64,000 nucleotides of DNA from NCBI RefSeq assembly GCF_024397915.1, contig NZ_CP073347.1, forward strand, positions 1,922,001 through 1,986,000, read 5' to 3'. A program made the position numbers and the translations under genes. Below the pieces are notes generated by a model. It searched no databases. It was not told where the DNA came from and saw nothing but the letters and a program-made list of their open reading frames with translations. The DNA is from Marinobacterium rhizophilum. GTDB taxonomy: Bacteria > Pseudomonadota > Gammaproteobacteria > Pseudomonadales > Balneatricaceae. Positions 51,629-61,085 of the stretch are shown here, one piece after another; the first letter of the stretch is position 1, and the number at the start of each line of letters is the position of its first letter.

Positions 51629-52444
51629 ATGAAGCTGGTCTCATTCAATACCAACGGAATACGCGCCCGCCTGCACCAGCTCGCGGCACTTGTCGAATCA
51701 CACCAGCCGGATGTCATCGGCATTCAGGAAACCAAGGTATCCGACCCCGAGTTTCCCACCGAGGCTATCGAGGCGCTGGGGTACCATGTGGAATTCCACG
51801 GCCAAAAAGGCCACTACGGTGTCTGTCTGATCTCACGCCAGCCACCGATCAGTGTGCAAAAAGGCTTTCTCACCGACGATGAGGATGCCCAGAAACGCCT
51901 GATCATTGGCCGTTATGCCAGCAGCAACGGCACCGAGGTGACGGTGATCAACGGCTATTTCCCCCAGGGCGAGAACATGGCCCATGCCACCAAGTTCCCG
52001 GCCAAACGCAAGTATTACGCCGACCTGCTAGCTCACCTGCAGGACAACTGCGATCCCGCCGAGCCGCTCGTGGTCATGGGGGATCTGAACATCTCGCCCG
52101 AAGACATCGATATTGGTATTGGCGAGGACAACCGCAAGCGCTGGTTGCGCGATGGCAAGACCAGTTTTCAGCCTATCGAGCGCGAATGGCTGCAAAGCCT
52201 CAAGGACTGGGGCCTGCAGGACACCTATCGGCTGCACAAGCCTAACGATAACGAACACTTCAGCTGGTTCGACTACCGCAGCCGCGGTTTCGAGCGCGAG
52301 CCCAGACGCGGGCTGCGCATCGACGCCATCCTGGCGACAGCGCCACTGGCGGCCCTGTGCACGGACGCAAACATTGACTATGCCATTCGCGGCATGGAAA
52401 AGCCCTCCGATCATGCGCCGGTATGGGCAACCTTCAGCCTCTGA
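51629..52444 (+). CDS. xthA: Exodeoxyribonuclease III (AP endonuclease)
   Basis: Base-excision-repair nuclease of 271 residues that cuts at abasic sites and removes 3' blocking groups. Conserved exonuclease III-family residues: Asn in MKLVSFNTNGIR, metal-binding Glu in IGIQETKV, Asp/Asn in MGDLNISPEDIDIG, and the catalytic SDHAPVWATF at the end. Start at 51629 (an AGGAG lies 13 bases before); an in-frame reading from 51566 would add 21 residues that look non-coding. Divergent from gor, an arrangement that places two stress-defence genes side by side. Confidence 0.94.
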   Translation: MKLVSFNTNGIRARLHQLAALVESHQPDVIGIQETKVSDPEFPTEAIEALGYHVEFHGQKGHYGVCLISRQPPISVQKGFLTDDEDAQKRLIIGRYASSNGTEVTVINGYFPQGENMAHATKFPAKRKYYADLLAHLQDNCDPAEPLVVMGDLNISPEDIDIGIGEDNRKRWLRDGKTSFQPIEREWLQSLKDWGLQDTYRLHKPNDNEHFSWFDYRSRGFEREPRRGLRIDAILATAPLAALCTDANIDYAIRGMEKPSDHAPVWATFSL

Positions 52445-52528
52445 TACAGGGCTGAACGGCCGCATGATAGAACGCCTGTAATGTTGCGGGCGTTCGTTGC
52501 CACTGACCTGGTAGGCACCAGGCGAGCG

Positions 52529-53464
52529 TTAACCCGGCTGCGCCACTACCGAGGCCGCCGGTTTGACAGCCAGCACATCACAGTCCATCTCATCAAAAAT
52601 CCGCTCTATGGTGCTGCCCAGCAGCATCCGGTCCACAAAACCGCGGGCGATCGACCCCATCACCATTACATCAATCCTGTGCTGCGCGGCAAACGCGGGC
52701 AGCATAAGGTGGGTTTCCCCCTCCAGCTGGTGCACATTTTCAGCATCCACATAGCCGTGTTCGTCGAGCATTTTTTCCAGTGCTTCGGCATGTTTCCGGG
52801 CGACTTTTTTCTGCAGCGCGGCATAGTCCGTCACAACATGTTCATCGAAGATCGCCGCTTGCGGCAGGGCATGATAGCTGTGCACCACATGCAGGCGACC
52901 GTCAGCCAGGCGGGCCAGAAGGCAGGCGTGGTTCAGAATCGCCCGATCGAGCTCGGCCGGCGCATCGCACTCGTGAAAAGGGTCGACACAGGCAGCAACT
53001 CTCGGGACGCGGCCCCACTGGTGCGCCTTGACCAGCAACACCGGTATCGTACAGTCGCGCAATAGCTGCCAGTCCTGGTGCGCCATCCAGTAATGCCCCA
53101 GGCGGCTATGAACCCCGATTTGATGAATCAGCAGATCCGGCCCGTAGCGCTGCGCTTTGCGCAGAACACCCTCGCAATGGTGCCGGTCCCAGGCCACATC
53201 CACACCCACAGTCAACCCCTGGTTCTGCAAACTGGACGCGGTATTGAGCAAACGATCTTCCACCTGGCGCAAGTAGGCGTGCTGGGCATGCAGCCCGGCT
53301 TCCCTGTCGAACAGGTAACCATTGCGTACCGACAGGTTGAAACAGCAGCAAAACAACTCAATGGCAGCTCCCGAACGCTCCGCCAACCACACCGCCTTGG
53401 CAATCGCCTGGGTGCTGTCGTGGTGCTCCTCGACATTGACCAGAATCTTGCTAATGGTTTTCAT
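52529..53464 (-). CDS. Tandem universal stress protein (UspE-like)
   Basis: Cytoplasmic protein of 311 residues made of two UspA domains (about 1-150 and 160-305), the UspE layout. The second domain keeps a UspE-type nucleotide loop region MGSIARGFVDRMLLGSTIERI; the first is more degenerate. Start at 53464 with CAGGAGG at good spacing. No operon partner. UspE-type proteins are linked to stress survival, motility or biofilm in other species; the role here is not shown. Confidence 0.88.
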   Translation of the reverse strand: MKTISKILVNVEEHHDSTQAIAKAVWLAERSGAAIELFCCCFNLSVRNGYLFDREAGLHAQHAYLRQVEDRLLNTASSLQNQGLTVGVDVAWDRHHCEGVLRKAQRYGPDLLIHQIGVHSRLGHYWMAHQDWQLLRDCTIPVLLVKAHQWGRVPRVAACVDPFHECDAPAELDRAILNHACLLARLADGRLHVVHSYHALPQAAIFDEHVVTDYAALQKKVARKHAEALEKMLDEHGYVDAENVHQLEGETHLMLPAFAAQHRIDVMVMGSIARGFVDRMLLGSTIERIFDEMDCDVLAVKPAASVVAQPG

Positions 53465-53648
53465 GATGCCTCCTGCAACAGCGAGATTTCGATCCGACGC
53501 GTCCCTGGAACCGCCGGCTGGTCAAGGGCAAGGTCCCATCACACAGCAATGACGCCGCATCACATCCTCAGGCAAAAGTGATCACGCGACAAAGTGATGC
53601 CCAACCTCCCAGAGCCCGGCAGAGTCTGCTAGGATCAGGCGACGCTAT

Positions 53649-54956
53649 ATGAAGGATAGTGCGTTTGTGACGATACAAGTTCTTCGCCTGCTTATCGCAC
53701 CCTTTGCCCTGATGCTCATGGCCACACTGGTGCTGTTCAGCAGCCTGAGCCACCTGTCTGCGCAATTGCAGCTGCTCATCGCTGCCCTGCCCTATCTGCT
53801 GGGTGCCGCCAACCTGCTGCTGGGCTTTCTGTTCAACCAGAGTCGGCTTCTGCTTGCCGCGCTCAACCTGCTCTGGGCCTACGCCCTGATCCAGTTGTGC
53901 CTGCAAACACCACTGGAACGACCGGACAACTATGTGCTGTTCAGCCTTCTGTCTCTCCTGTTACCGGTGAATCAGCTGCTGATCTGCCTTGCGCCCGAAC
54001 GTGGCCCGCTGAACCGGGGCGTCTGGCTGCACCTGCTGTTGCCGCTGCTGGCCTATCTCACGCTCTGGCTGCTGTGGCACAAGCAGATGCTCGGCTACTG
54101 GCTCGGCCACCTGCCCATGCCACTGCTCGAACTGCTCGCAGAAGGTCACTACCTCAGCGAAGGCGCGACCTGGCTTTTCAGTGCCACCTTCCTTCTTGGT
54201 GGCGCCGTTTTGGCACTGCGCCGTACCCGCGCCGATGCCGCACTTTTTGTCTCCCTGCTGACCATGCCGGCCTTGTTTTTCTGGTTTGACCTGAACCACA
54301 TTTCGCCGCTGCTGTTTACCTGTATCCAGCTCTTGCTGTGCCAGGCGCTGGTTTCCCACTCCCATCAACTGGCCTTTATCGATGAGCTGACCGGGCTGCC
54401 GGCACGGCGCGCACTGCAGGAACAGCTCAGCAGCCCGGGCCAGCGCTACACCCTGGCCATGATGGATATTGATCACTTCAAGCAGTTCAACGACCACCAT
54501 GGCCACGACGCCGGCGACCAGGTCCTGCGCATGGTGGCATCCCAGCTCAAACGGGTGGGGGGTGGCGGGCGAGTCTTCCGCTACGGCGGCGAGGAGTTCA
54601 CCGTACTGTTTCGCGGCAAAACCGAAGCCCAGGCGCTGCCGTACCTGGAACAGCTGCGCGAATCCATCGCCCGCTACCCGCTGCACCTGCGCCAGCCGGA
54701 TCGCACCGAGAACGCCAAGGCGGGCCGCCAGCAACGCCAGCCGGGCAAGCGCGGCGCAGGGGCAGGCAAGGCGCTGAGTGTCACCATCAGCATTGGCCTG
54801 TGCGAACGCGGCCCCACCCACCTGCACAGCGATGAGGTCATGCAACTGGCGGACAAGGCGCTCTATGCCGCCAAAGCGGCTGGCCGCAACCGTACCCTGG
54901 CCAGCTCTCAGCTGGGGCGGCGAAAGAGACGCAGCAGCCAGGCCGATTTTGCATGA
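53649..54956 (+). CDS. Membrane diguanylate cyclase (GGDEF) without an I-site
   Basis: Signalling enzyme of 435 residues. About seven hydrophobic segments fill residues 10-240, an integral-membrane sensor, followed by a GGDEF domain (about 250-425) with the intact catalytic motif RYGGEEF. The RxxD inhibitory site that should lie five residues before it is missing: the stretch is LKRVGGGGRVF. A basic insert of about 30 residues (NAKAGRQQRQPGKRGAGAGK) separates two strands of the domain. Probably makes cyclic di-GMP; the signal sensed is unknown. Followed by a DUF5610 gene. Confidence 0.92.
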   Translation: MKDSAFVTIQVLRLLIAPFALMLMATLVLFSSLSHLSAQLQLLIAALPYLLGAANLLLGFLFNQSRLLLAALNLLWAYALIQLCLQTPLERPDNYVLFSLLSLLLPVNQLLICLAPERGPLNRGVWLHLLLPLLAYLTLWLLWHKQMLGYWLGHLPMPLLELLAEGHYLSEGATWLFSATFLLGGAVLALRRTRADAALFVSLLTMPALFFWFDLNHISPLLFTCIQLLLCQALVSHSHQLAFIDELTGLPARRALQEQLSSPGQRYTLAMMDIDHFKQFNDHHGHDAGDQVLRMVASQLKRVGGGGRVFRYGGEEFTVLFRGKTEAQALPYLEQLRESIARYPLHLRQPDRTENAKAGRQQRQPGKRGAGAGKALSVTISIGLCERGPTHLHSDEVMQLADKALYAAKAAGRNRTLASSQLGRRKRRSSQADFA

Positions 54957-55030
54957 ATGCATTTCACTCATTAGTCGGCGACCACCGCCGCTACAGTGAA
55001 GACCAGTACCCGCCAGGACTCTGACTCGCC

Positions 55031-55621
55031 ATGGACATAAAACCCGACAATTTCGGACAACAGGTATCGGCCCGTGCGCAGGCGCAAGATCGTCCGGCCG
55101 GCGGCCTCGGCGCAGCGGTCTCCGAGGCTGCCCGCAGCGCCAAACTGCTCCCGCCGGCCGAGCAAAGCCAAAGCCGCAACGAGGCAATTCTCTCTGCCTC
55201 GCTCAAGGTCAGCATCGCCGCGGGCAACCAGCCCATGGAAGCCCTCTATCGCAGCGTTATCGGTGAACTCGAAAACATTCTGGGCACGGACCTCGGTGAC
55301 AAGGCAATCCAGAGCGCCTACGCCGAGCAACTGGATGTCAGCCCCGAAGCCACCGCCACGCGTATTCTGAGTCGCGCCACCGCCTTTTTCGACGCCTACA
55401 GAGCCCAGCAGCCGGACCTGAGCGAGGACGCGGCCCGGGCCGGCTTCGCCGACCTGATCAGCAGCGGCATCAACCAGGGGTTCGATCAGGCACGCAGCCT
55501 GCTGGAGGGGCTTGGCGTACTGGAGGGGGACATCGCCGGTGCCATAGACTCGACCTACAGCCTGGTGATGCAGGGCCTGGAAGCCTTCCGGGGCCAGCCG
55601 GCGGCAGAACCCACCAGCTGA
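55031..55621 (+). CDS. DUF5610 domain protein
   Basis: Soluble protein of 196 residues with no signal peptide. The N-terminal quarter is low-complexity (QVSARAQAQDRPAGG); the rest is helical with regular Ala/Leu patterns (ILSASLKVSIAAGNQPMEALYRSVIGELENILG and beyond), which I recognise as DUF5610. Members are found in Pseudomonas-like bacteria next to unrelated genes; no function is known to me. It lies 74 bases after the GGDEF gene on the same strand and might share its transcript, so a link to motility or surface signalling is only a guess. Confidence 0.8.
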   Translation: MDIKPDNFGQQVSARAQAQDRPAGGLGAAVSEAARSAKLLPPAEQSQSRNEAILSASLKVSIAAGNQPMEALYRSVIGELENILGTDLGDKAIQSAYAEQLDVSPEATATRILSRATAFFDAYRAQQPDLSEDAARAGFADLISSGINQGFDQARSLLEGLGVLEGDIAGAIDSTYSLVMQGLEAFRGQPAAEPTS

Positions 55622-55806
55622 TCGCGTCTCGGTGTGCAGAATCTTGCAGTCGACGCAACCGCTCTATCAGGGCAACAGGCAGCAGTCGGACGGATTTGTA
55701 CTAAACGGGGCTGGCACGTAAAATTCAGCCATTGCGCGTGATCAACGTCGACGCCGGAGTCCCCCCGCTTTTGCCCCCACAAGCCCCACAGATACCCCTT
55801 GAGGAC

Positions 55807-56091
55807 ATGAAAGCCAATGCGACACAGGCCGCACGGCTCATGCGTGCGCTCAGCAACGAACACAGGCTGCTGATATTGTGCTACCTCCAAAGCCGGGAAC
55901 TGTCGGTCAGCGAACTCAATCAGTGCCTGGACCTGAGCCAGTCCGCGTTGTCACAGCATCTGGCCATACTGCGCAATGACGGCCTGGTGCAGACAAGGCG
56001 CGAATCCCAGACCATTTACTATTCCCTGCACGGCGATCAGGCTCTGCGCCTGATCGAAACATTGCACGAACTCTACTGCGCCAAAAAGTAA
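55807..56091 (+). CDS. ArsR-family repressor, BigR/SqrR (persulfide sensor) type
   Basis: Winged-helix repressor of 94 residues. The fold is clear from ALSNEHRLLILCYLQSRELSVSELNQCL and LSQSALSQHLAILRNDGLVQTRRESQTIYYSL. Cys25 and Cys91 are 66 residues apart, the spacing of the reactive pair in SqrR (Cys41/Cys107) and BigR, which form a disulfide or polysulfide bridge with sulfane sulfur; the metal-binding Cys motifs of ArsR are absent. Start uncertain: ATG at 55807, or TTG/GTG at 55732/55738. No sulfide-oxidation gene lies beside it. Confidence 0.8.
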   Translation: MKANATQAARLMRALSNEHRLLILCYLQSRELSVSELNQCLDLSQSALSQHLAILRNDGLVQTRRESQTIYYSLHGDQALRLIETLHELYCAKK

Positions 56092-56208
56092 ACCCGCCTC
56101 CCGATCATTTGTGGGCCCCGGCACAGTGGGGACAACGGCGGATTCAGCGACCGTGCAAACCCTGCTGCACGCACCCGAAAGCCAAACGGACCGATCTCAG
56201 GCATCTTT

Positions 56209-56565
56209 TCATTCACTGGGGTCCCAGCGAAAACGGGACAGCGGAATGCGCCCGCGCAAAAAGCAGACACCCTCGTCCTCAAGCCGGCGACGCTGCAGCT
56301 GCGCACCCTCGCTGCCCGCCGGCAACGACAGCTCGCCCCTGGCATTCACCACCCGGTGCCAGGGCAAACGACTCCCCTTTGGCAGGCGACTGAGAATGCG
56401 CCCCACCAGGCGCGCCCGGCGCGGCAAGCCCGCCAGGTCCGCCACCTGGCCGTAACTGCATATGCGCCCGCTCGGGATACGGGCCACCACCTGCCAGATC
56501 CGCTCGGCATCGCTCAGTGGCTCAGGTGCCGCCGTATCCGGTAACGCTATCGACGACCCGCTCAT
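56209..56565 (-). CDS. Alkyltransferase-like protein (Atl, YbaZ-type)
   Basis: Small DNA-binding protein of 118 residues that recognises O6-alkylguanine and hands it to nucleotide excision repair. The active-site segment of MGMT, PCHR, reads LPWHRVVNARG here with Trp69 in place of the cysteine, so it cannot transfer the alkyl group itself. The helix-turn-helix region (IWQVVARIPSGRICSYGQVADLAG) and arginine finger (RLVGRILSRLP) are normal. The ATG overlaps the stop codon of the patZ-like gene (ATGA), so it is translated as the second gene of that unit. Confidence 0.92.
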   Translation of the reverse strand: MSGSSIALPDTAAPEPLSDAERIWQVVARIPSGRICSYGQVADLAGLPRRARLVGRILSRLPKGSRLPWHRVVNARGELSLPAGSEGAQLQRRRLEDEGVCFLRGRIPLSRFRWDPSE

Positions 56566-59297
56566 GACTGCAGCCGGTACATTTGCCACTCCTCGGTTGC
56601 CTCGTTCAGCATCATGGTCATTTCAACCACGTCTTCTTCGGCATTGAAACGGGTTTTAAAACCCAGCTTGCGCGCCAGCGTCTGCATGCCCCGGTTGACC
56701 GGCAGGGTCGCACCGTACAGCTGCAAGGTGCCACGCTCGCGGCAGTAGTCGATCAGTTTTTTCATCAGCACAGCGCCGACCCCCTCGCCCTGCAGATCAT
56801 CCCGAATCACGATCGAAAACTCGCTGCGCACATTATCCGCATCCGTCACCGCCCGCACCACCGCCAGCGTCTCGTTGCCCGCCCCGTTTTCCCGCGGCGC
56901 CGAAACGACAAACGCCATTTCGCGGTCGTAATCGATCTGGGTCCAGTTGGCCAGTTCCTGGTGTGTCGGCACTCCCCGGCTGTAGAAATAACGCATGCGA
57001 ATCGACTCGGGACTGAGGTGGTTGTAAAACTCCAGGTGATCAGGTTCGTCCTCGCCACGAATGGCCCGCACCACCGCCGCACGACCCGAGCGGCGCAACC
57101 GAATCGTCTCGCTCAGGTGCTCGGGGTAAGGCGAAATGGCCAGGCGCACAGGCTCCGCCACCGCCACCGTCACATCCACCGCCAACAGACCGCGCTTGTT
57201 CAGCAGCAACGGGTTGATTTCCAGGCCCGCGATCTCGGGCAGGTCCACCACCATTTCCGACAGCCGGATCAGCAGGTCGCACAACTGCTCGACATCACGC
57301 TCAATCTGATAGCTGTTTTCGCAGATAATGTCGTATACCCGCGAGCGCTGCACCAGTGTGCGCGCCAGCGCCTGATTGAGCGGTGGCAGCATCAGCTGCC
57401 GGTCCGACAGCACATCCACCGTGTAACCACCCGCCCCGAACAGCAACAGGGGGCCGAAGACCGGATCCCGGGTAATGCCCACGTTGATCTGCAACGACTG
57501 GAAACCGCGTTTCATCTGCTGCACGCAGAACCCCATGACCTGGTCATCACGAAAGCGCTCGCGCACCCGGTATTCAAGCCGCGTCACGGCGTGCCTGACC
57601 TCGGTGATGGAGTACAGATCCAGCGCCAGGTCACGCCAGCGCTGGCGCTCCTTGTCGTCATAGCTGAACGGCAAGACATTTTCACAGTGCAGCGCCCGCA
57701 CCGCGACCGATCCGCCAAGCTGCTTGGCCACCTCGACGACGCCCTCCACCGTGTCGGCATAATAAGAATGGGCCACGGGCACGCCGTACAGTTCCAGCAG
57801 CTCGCAGGCCTCGGCGTGGTGCAGATAATCACGTCCCTGGCGCAGCGCCTGTGTCACCAGTGCACGTGCCTGAATATGATTCTGGGTATTCTGCTGCAAA
57901 AACGGCGCCGGGGTCTGGCGCATGACCTCCTGATTGCGCCGGTAGCGCACCATCTGCAAAAAGGCATCGACCGCCTCCTCCGGCGTGATGAAAGTGGCAA
58001 TGCCTGCGGTATTGAAATGGTTGCGCGCCGCAATGGCCGTGGCCCGGCCCATCCAGCAGCTGAGTACATTGCGCGCCGAGACCCTGGCGACGGCAATCAC
58101 CGCCCTGGCGGTTTCAACGCCTGGCGCCATATGGGTCGGCGCATGAATCACCAGTACCGTATCCACACCGGGATCGGTCACCAGAATCTCAAGCGCGCGC
58201 GCAAAACGTTCCGGCGTGGCATCGCCATTCAGGTCCACCGGATTACCTCGATTCCAGCCGTCGGGCAGCAGTGCCGCCAGTGCCGTGCAACTGCTCTGTG
58301 ACAGTTGCGAAAGCTGGCCGTGCCCGCGCAGCAGGCGGTCGGTTGCCAGCGCATTGGGACCCATGCCGTTGCTCAGGATGGCAAGCCGCTCGCCACGCAT
58401 GGTTTTCATGCGCGACAGGGTTTCCAGCGCATGGAACAACTGATCCGATGTCTCGACCCGTAACACGCCGGCACGGCGCAGCGCCGCGTCATACACCAGA
58501 TCCTCGTCACTGACGCCAGGCGCCAGGCGGGTACAGTGCTCGGCGTCCTGCACCACGTCGGACTTCAGCACCAGCACCAGCTTGTTGCGCGACGCGGCCC
58601 GCAACGCAGACAAAAAATCCCGCGCCGTCCCGGTCATGCGATCCATCTGCAGCAAAATGGCTTGTGTATGGGGGTCCTTGGCGAGATAGTCGATCACCGC
58701 CGGTATATCCACGTCCACACTCTCTCCCAGGGTCAGAAAATGGGAGAAACCGATCTCCTGGCCGTTGGCCCAGTCAATCATGGCGGTACCCATCAGGCCC
58801 GACTGGCCCACGTAGGCCACCTTGCCGTGGCGGATATTGATATGGGAGTAGCTTGCATTCATGCCGGAACCCGGCACCAGCAAGCCCATACAGTCAGGCC
58901 CGAGAATGCGGATCCCGTAAGGGTGCGCTGCAGCCAGTACCTCCTGATGCAGCGTGCGCTCGGTCTTGCTGTCCCGAATCGACAGGCCACCGGTCAGAAT
59001 CAGCGCCGCCTTCACCATATGGGCACCGAGCTTGCGGATGATATCGGCGACGGTTTGAGGTGGCGAGCAGATTATCGCCAGGTCCGGCATGTTCGGCAGC
59101 TCGCTAACGCTCTTGACACAGGGCACGCCCCGCACCCGCTCATACCCCTGGGCATTGACGACAATCAGCTCACCTGGATAGCCGCCGTCCAGCAGGTTCT
59201 GCAGCACCACGCCGCCCATGCTGTCATCCCGGTCCGAGGCACCAAAAATAGCGATGGAGCCGGGTTTGAAAAAGCGCTTTAGGTATTTTGTCGACAC
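56562..59297 (-). CDS. Acyl-CoA synthetase (NDP-forming)/GNAT fusion, PatZ (YfiQ)-like protein acetyltransferase
   Basis: Large enzyme of 911 residues: a CoA-binding domain (about 5-130, FGASDRDDSMGGVVLQNLL), a succinyl-CoA-synthetase-like flavodoxin domain, an ATP-grasp domain (about 480-700, LLLFGAGGYTVD) and a C-terminal GNAT domain (about 730-900, VIRDDLQGEGVGAVLMKKLIDYCRERG). This order is that of PatZ/Pka, which acetylates lysines, for example on acetyl-CoA synthetase. Start taken at GTG 59297, preceded by AGGAAA. Downstream coupled to the alkyltransferase-like gene. Substrate proteins cannot be predicted. Confidence 0.9.
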   Translation of the reverse strand: MSTKYLKRFFKPGSIAIFGASDRDDSMGGVVLQNLLDGGYPGELIVVNAQGYERVRGVPCVKSVSELPNMPDLAIICSPPQTVADIIRKLGAHMVKAALILTGGLSIRDSKTERTLHQEVLAAAHPYGIRILGPDCMGLLVPGSGMNASYSHINIRHGKVAYVGQSGLMGTAMIDWANGQEIGFSHFLTLGESVDVDIPAVIDYLAKDPHTQAILLQMDRMTGTARDFLSALRAASRNKLVLVLKSDVVQDAEHCTRLAPGVSDEDLVYDAALRRAGVLRVETSDQLFHALETLSRMKTMRGERLAILSNGMGPNALATDRLLRGHGQLSQLSQSSCTALAALLPDGWNRGNPVDLNGDATPERFARALEILVTDPGVDTVLVIHAPTHMAPGVETARAVIAVARVSARNVLSCWMGRATAIAARNHFNTAGIATFITPEEAVDAFLQMVRYRRNQEVMRQTPAPFLQQNTQNHIQARALVTQALRQGRDYLHHAEACELLELYGVPVAHSYYADTVEGVVEVAKQLGGSVAVRALHCENVLPFSYDDKERQRWRDLALDLYSITEVRHAVTRLEYRVRERFRDDQVMGFCVQQMKRGFQSLQINVGITRDPVFGPLLLFGAGGYTVDVLSDRQLMLPPLNQALARTLVQRSRVYDIICENSYQIERDVEQLCDLLIRLSEMVVDLPEIAGLEINPLLLNKRGLLAVDVTVAVAEPVRLAISPYPEHLSETIRLRRSGRAAVVRAIRGEDEPDHLEFYNHLSPESIRMRYFYSRGVPTHQELANWTQIDYDREMAFVVSAPRENGAGNETLAVVRAVTDADNVRSEFSIVIRDDLQGEGVGAVLMKKLIDYCRERGTLQLYGATLPVNRGMQTLARKLGFKTRFNAEEDVVEMTMMLNEATEEWQMYRLQS

Positions 59298-59516
59298 GCG
59301 ACGTTTCCTATTAAAACGAGCCCGTTGCAACGGGCTCTGCGGATCAGGCTACTATTTTAGCGTGCAAAGACGGTTATGGGGCCAGGCATTGCCAGGCGGC
59401 CTGTTTTTCATGGGCGGCGAATCGGCCGATAAAGCTGTTCAGTGCCTGCCAGCGGTGCGAATCTCGCTTACACTACACACTTCAGGATCACTTCAGCCCA
59501 AGGACAGATATTTCGC

Positions 59517-60221
59517 ATGCGCCTGCCTAATTTTCGCCTGTACCTGCCTGCCCTGCTGCTCGTTGGCTGCAGCAGTACCCCGCCACCGCCCTCTGTCACC
59601 CCGACCCCGCAGCCAACCCCAGTGCCTCGACTGACCGAACTGTTTCCCGACAAGGTTCACCCCCAGATCAATGCGCTCAGAGCCGACCCCGGCGAGCTTG
59701 CCCGCAGCTTTCTCGATGAGTACCGGCACCAGGCACTGTATAACGGCCAGCATGCCGCCACCCTGGCCCGAGATTACCGTTTTCGAGAAAACCGCTGGTC
59801 GACCCAGCAAGACCGGCTGATGATGGTGTTTGATAATCACCGGGGCGACACCGGTTTTGTTGCCTGGAGCCTGAGCCGAAATGCCACGGCCACCTCACTG
59901 CGCGTAAACGACTCCAGAATTGGTCAGCGCTTTGCGCTGATTCTGCGCCCGGCACGCCTGTGCTTTGCCATCAACGCCGCCCAGGCACCAAGCTGGAGCA
60001 CCGGGCGCTGGGCCTATGACCCGATACGCCCGGGATCCTTCGAGTGTAACGGCCTCACCAACAGCTCGGCGTTCCAGCCAGGCACGCGCCTGCCCGCCCT
60101 GCTAGGCGCCTATTACTCCGAAGGCGATGCGGTGCTGATGTTTGACAGCCGCGGACAACGCGATGCCATCGCCGGCGTACTGGCACAGCTGTTTCCCTTT
60201 CTCGCCTTCAGCCCGCGCTAG
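59517..60221 (+). CDS. Lipoprotein of unknown function
   Basis: Predicted lipoprotein of 234 residues. A short signal peptide ends in the lipobox LLVGC (cysteine near residue 17), followed by a proline/threonine-rich linker (STPPPPSVTPTPQPTPVP) and a globular part starting TELFPDKVHPQI. Three further cysteines are present (CFAINAAQ, FECNGL region). I recognise no domain. Start at 59517, preceded by AAGGA; a longer in-frame reading (59442) would hide the signal peptide. Divergent from the patZ-like gene, so independently transcribed. Confidence 0.75.
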   Translation: MRLPNFRLYLPALLLVGCSSTPPPPSVTPTPQPTPVPRLTELFPDKVHPQINALRADPGELARSFLDEYRHQALYNGQHAATLARDYRFRENRWSTQQDRLMMVFDNHRGDTGFVAWSLSRNATATSLRVNDSRIGQRFALILRPARLCFAINAAQAPSWSTGRWAYDPIRPGSFECNGLTNSSAFQPGTRLPALLGAYYSEGDAVLMFDSRGQRDAIAGVLAQLFPFLAFSPR

Positions 60222-60512
60222 CCGCACTGCTGCCTGGCCGAACAAGACCCTGAAGTCGCCTTCAGCGGCCGGCGAGTAGACCGCTGAGCGGCCTGCAACC
60301 ACCCTGAAACAGGACGTTACCGGGCCGCTGCTTTTCCCGTTGCAAATCCAGTGGGGCAAGCTCTAATATCTGTTCCATACTAGTTAGGGAGTTACCCCAG
60401 AGTCGCCGCAAGGCCGCCTCTGCGGGTACAGCGCTGCCCCAAATAAGGACAGGTGCAGCCATAACCAGGCTTACAGCAAGGCATTGCGCGGACAGATGTC
60501 GAGAACAACGTT

Positions 60513-60710
60513 ATGAGCAAGAAACACAACAGCAGCGACATGACAGACGACGATGATGTGGTCGACTGGGACTCCGAGCCGGAGATCAAGGAAGATGCCC
60601 CACTGAAACGCACGACCATCGATCCCGCTGCGCGGCGCCGTATCGAACAGCTGCTCGAAGAACGCGCCCTGAAGCAACAAATCAAAGACGAGTTTGATGA
60701 CGACTACTGA
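60513..60710 (+). CDS. Small PA3496-like protein (paralogue 1)
   Basis: Predicted 65-residue cytoplasmic protein with an acidic N-terminal half (DMTDDDDVVDWDSEPEIKED) and a basic helix DPAARRRIEQLLEERALKQQI, then an acidic tail DEFDDDY. The layout matches the short PA3496-type family described as a putative envelope-integrity protein in Pseudomonas; the function is not established. The next small gene (61086) shows the same RRxIExxxEERxLxxQI helix, so the two are likely paralogues. No strong ribosome site is obvious. Confidence 0.7.
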   Translation: MSKKHNSSDMTDDDDVVDWDSEPEIKEDAPLKRTTIDPAARRRIEQLLEERALKQQIKDEFDDDY

Positions 60711-61085
60711 ACGGTGGCGCCTCGCCGCTATTCACTGGCACCGATCAACAGATACTCGTTCCCGGAACCGGTTTTGAAATCGGTTCCAACCGTTTCTGCC
60801 TGAATCCCGCCACCTCAACCCGGCTACAGCCCCTGCCAGCCCGGCTGCTGGGCGTGTCGCCAAGAAATTTCACGCAGGGGGAAAAATTCACTTTACCCAG
60901 CGCCAAAAGCTGCTATATATTCGCGAAATGGACTGCATGACGCCTTGTCAAGCCCCAAAATGGCAGCAATCCGGCAGGCGCAAGCCCTGGTGCAAACACA
61001 TCGGCATCAAAGGCCCGTCGTCACTTTCAACCGGCAGGGCCGCGCCCCTGTTTGATTTCAACCCAAGATGTGAGAATGAGAGCCG
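60711..61085. other. 375-base gap between the two small paralogous genes
   Basis: No gene. A candidate promoter for the second paralogue is TTTACC (60892-60897), 16 bases, TATATA (60914-60919). Nothing else is seen. Confidence 0.4.
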
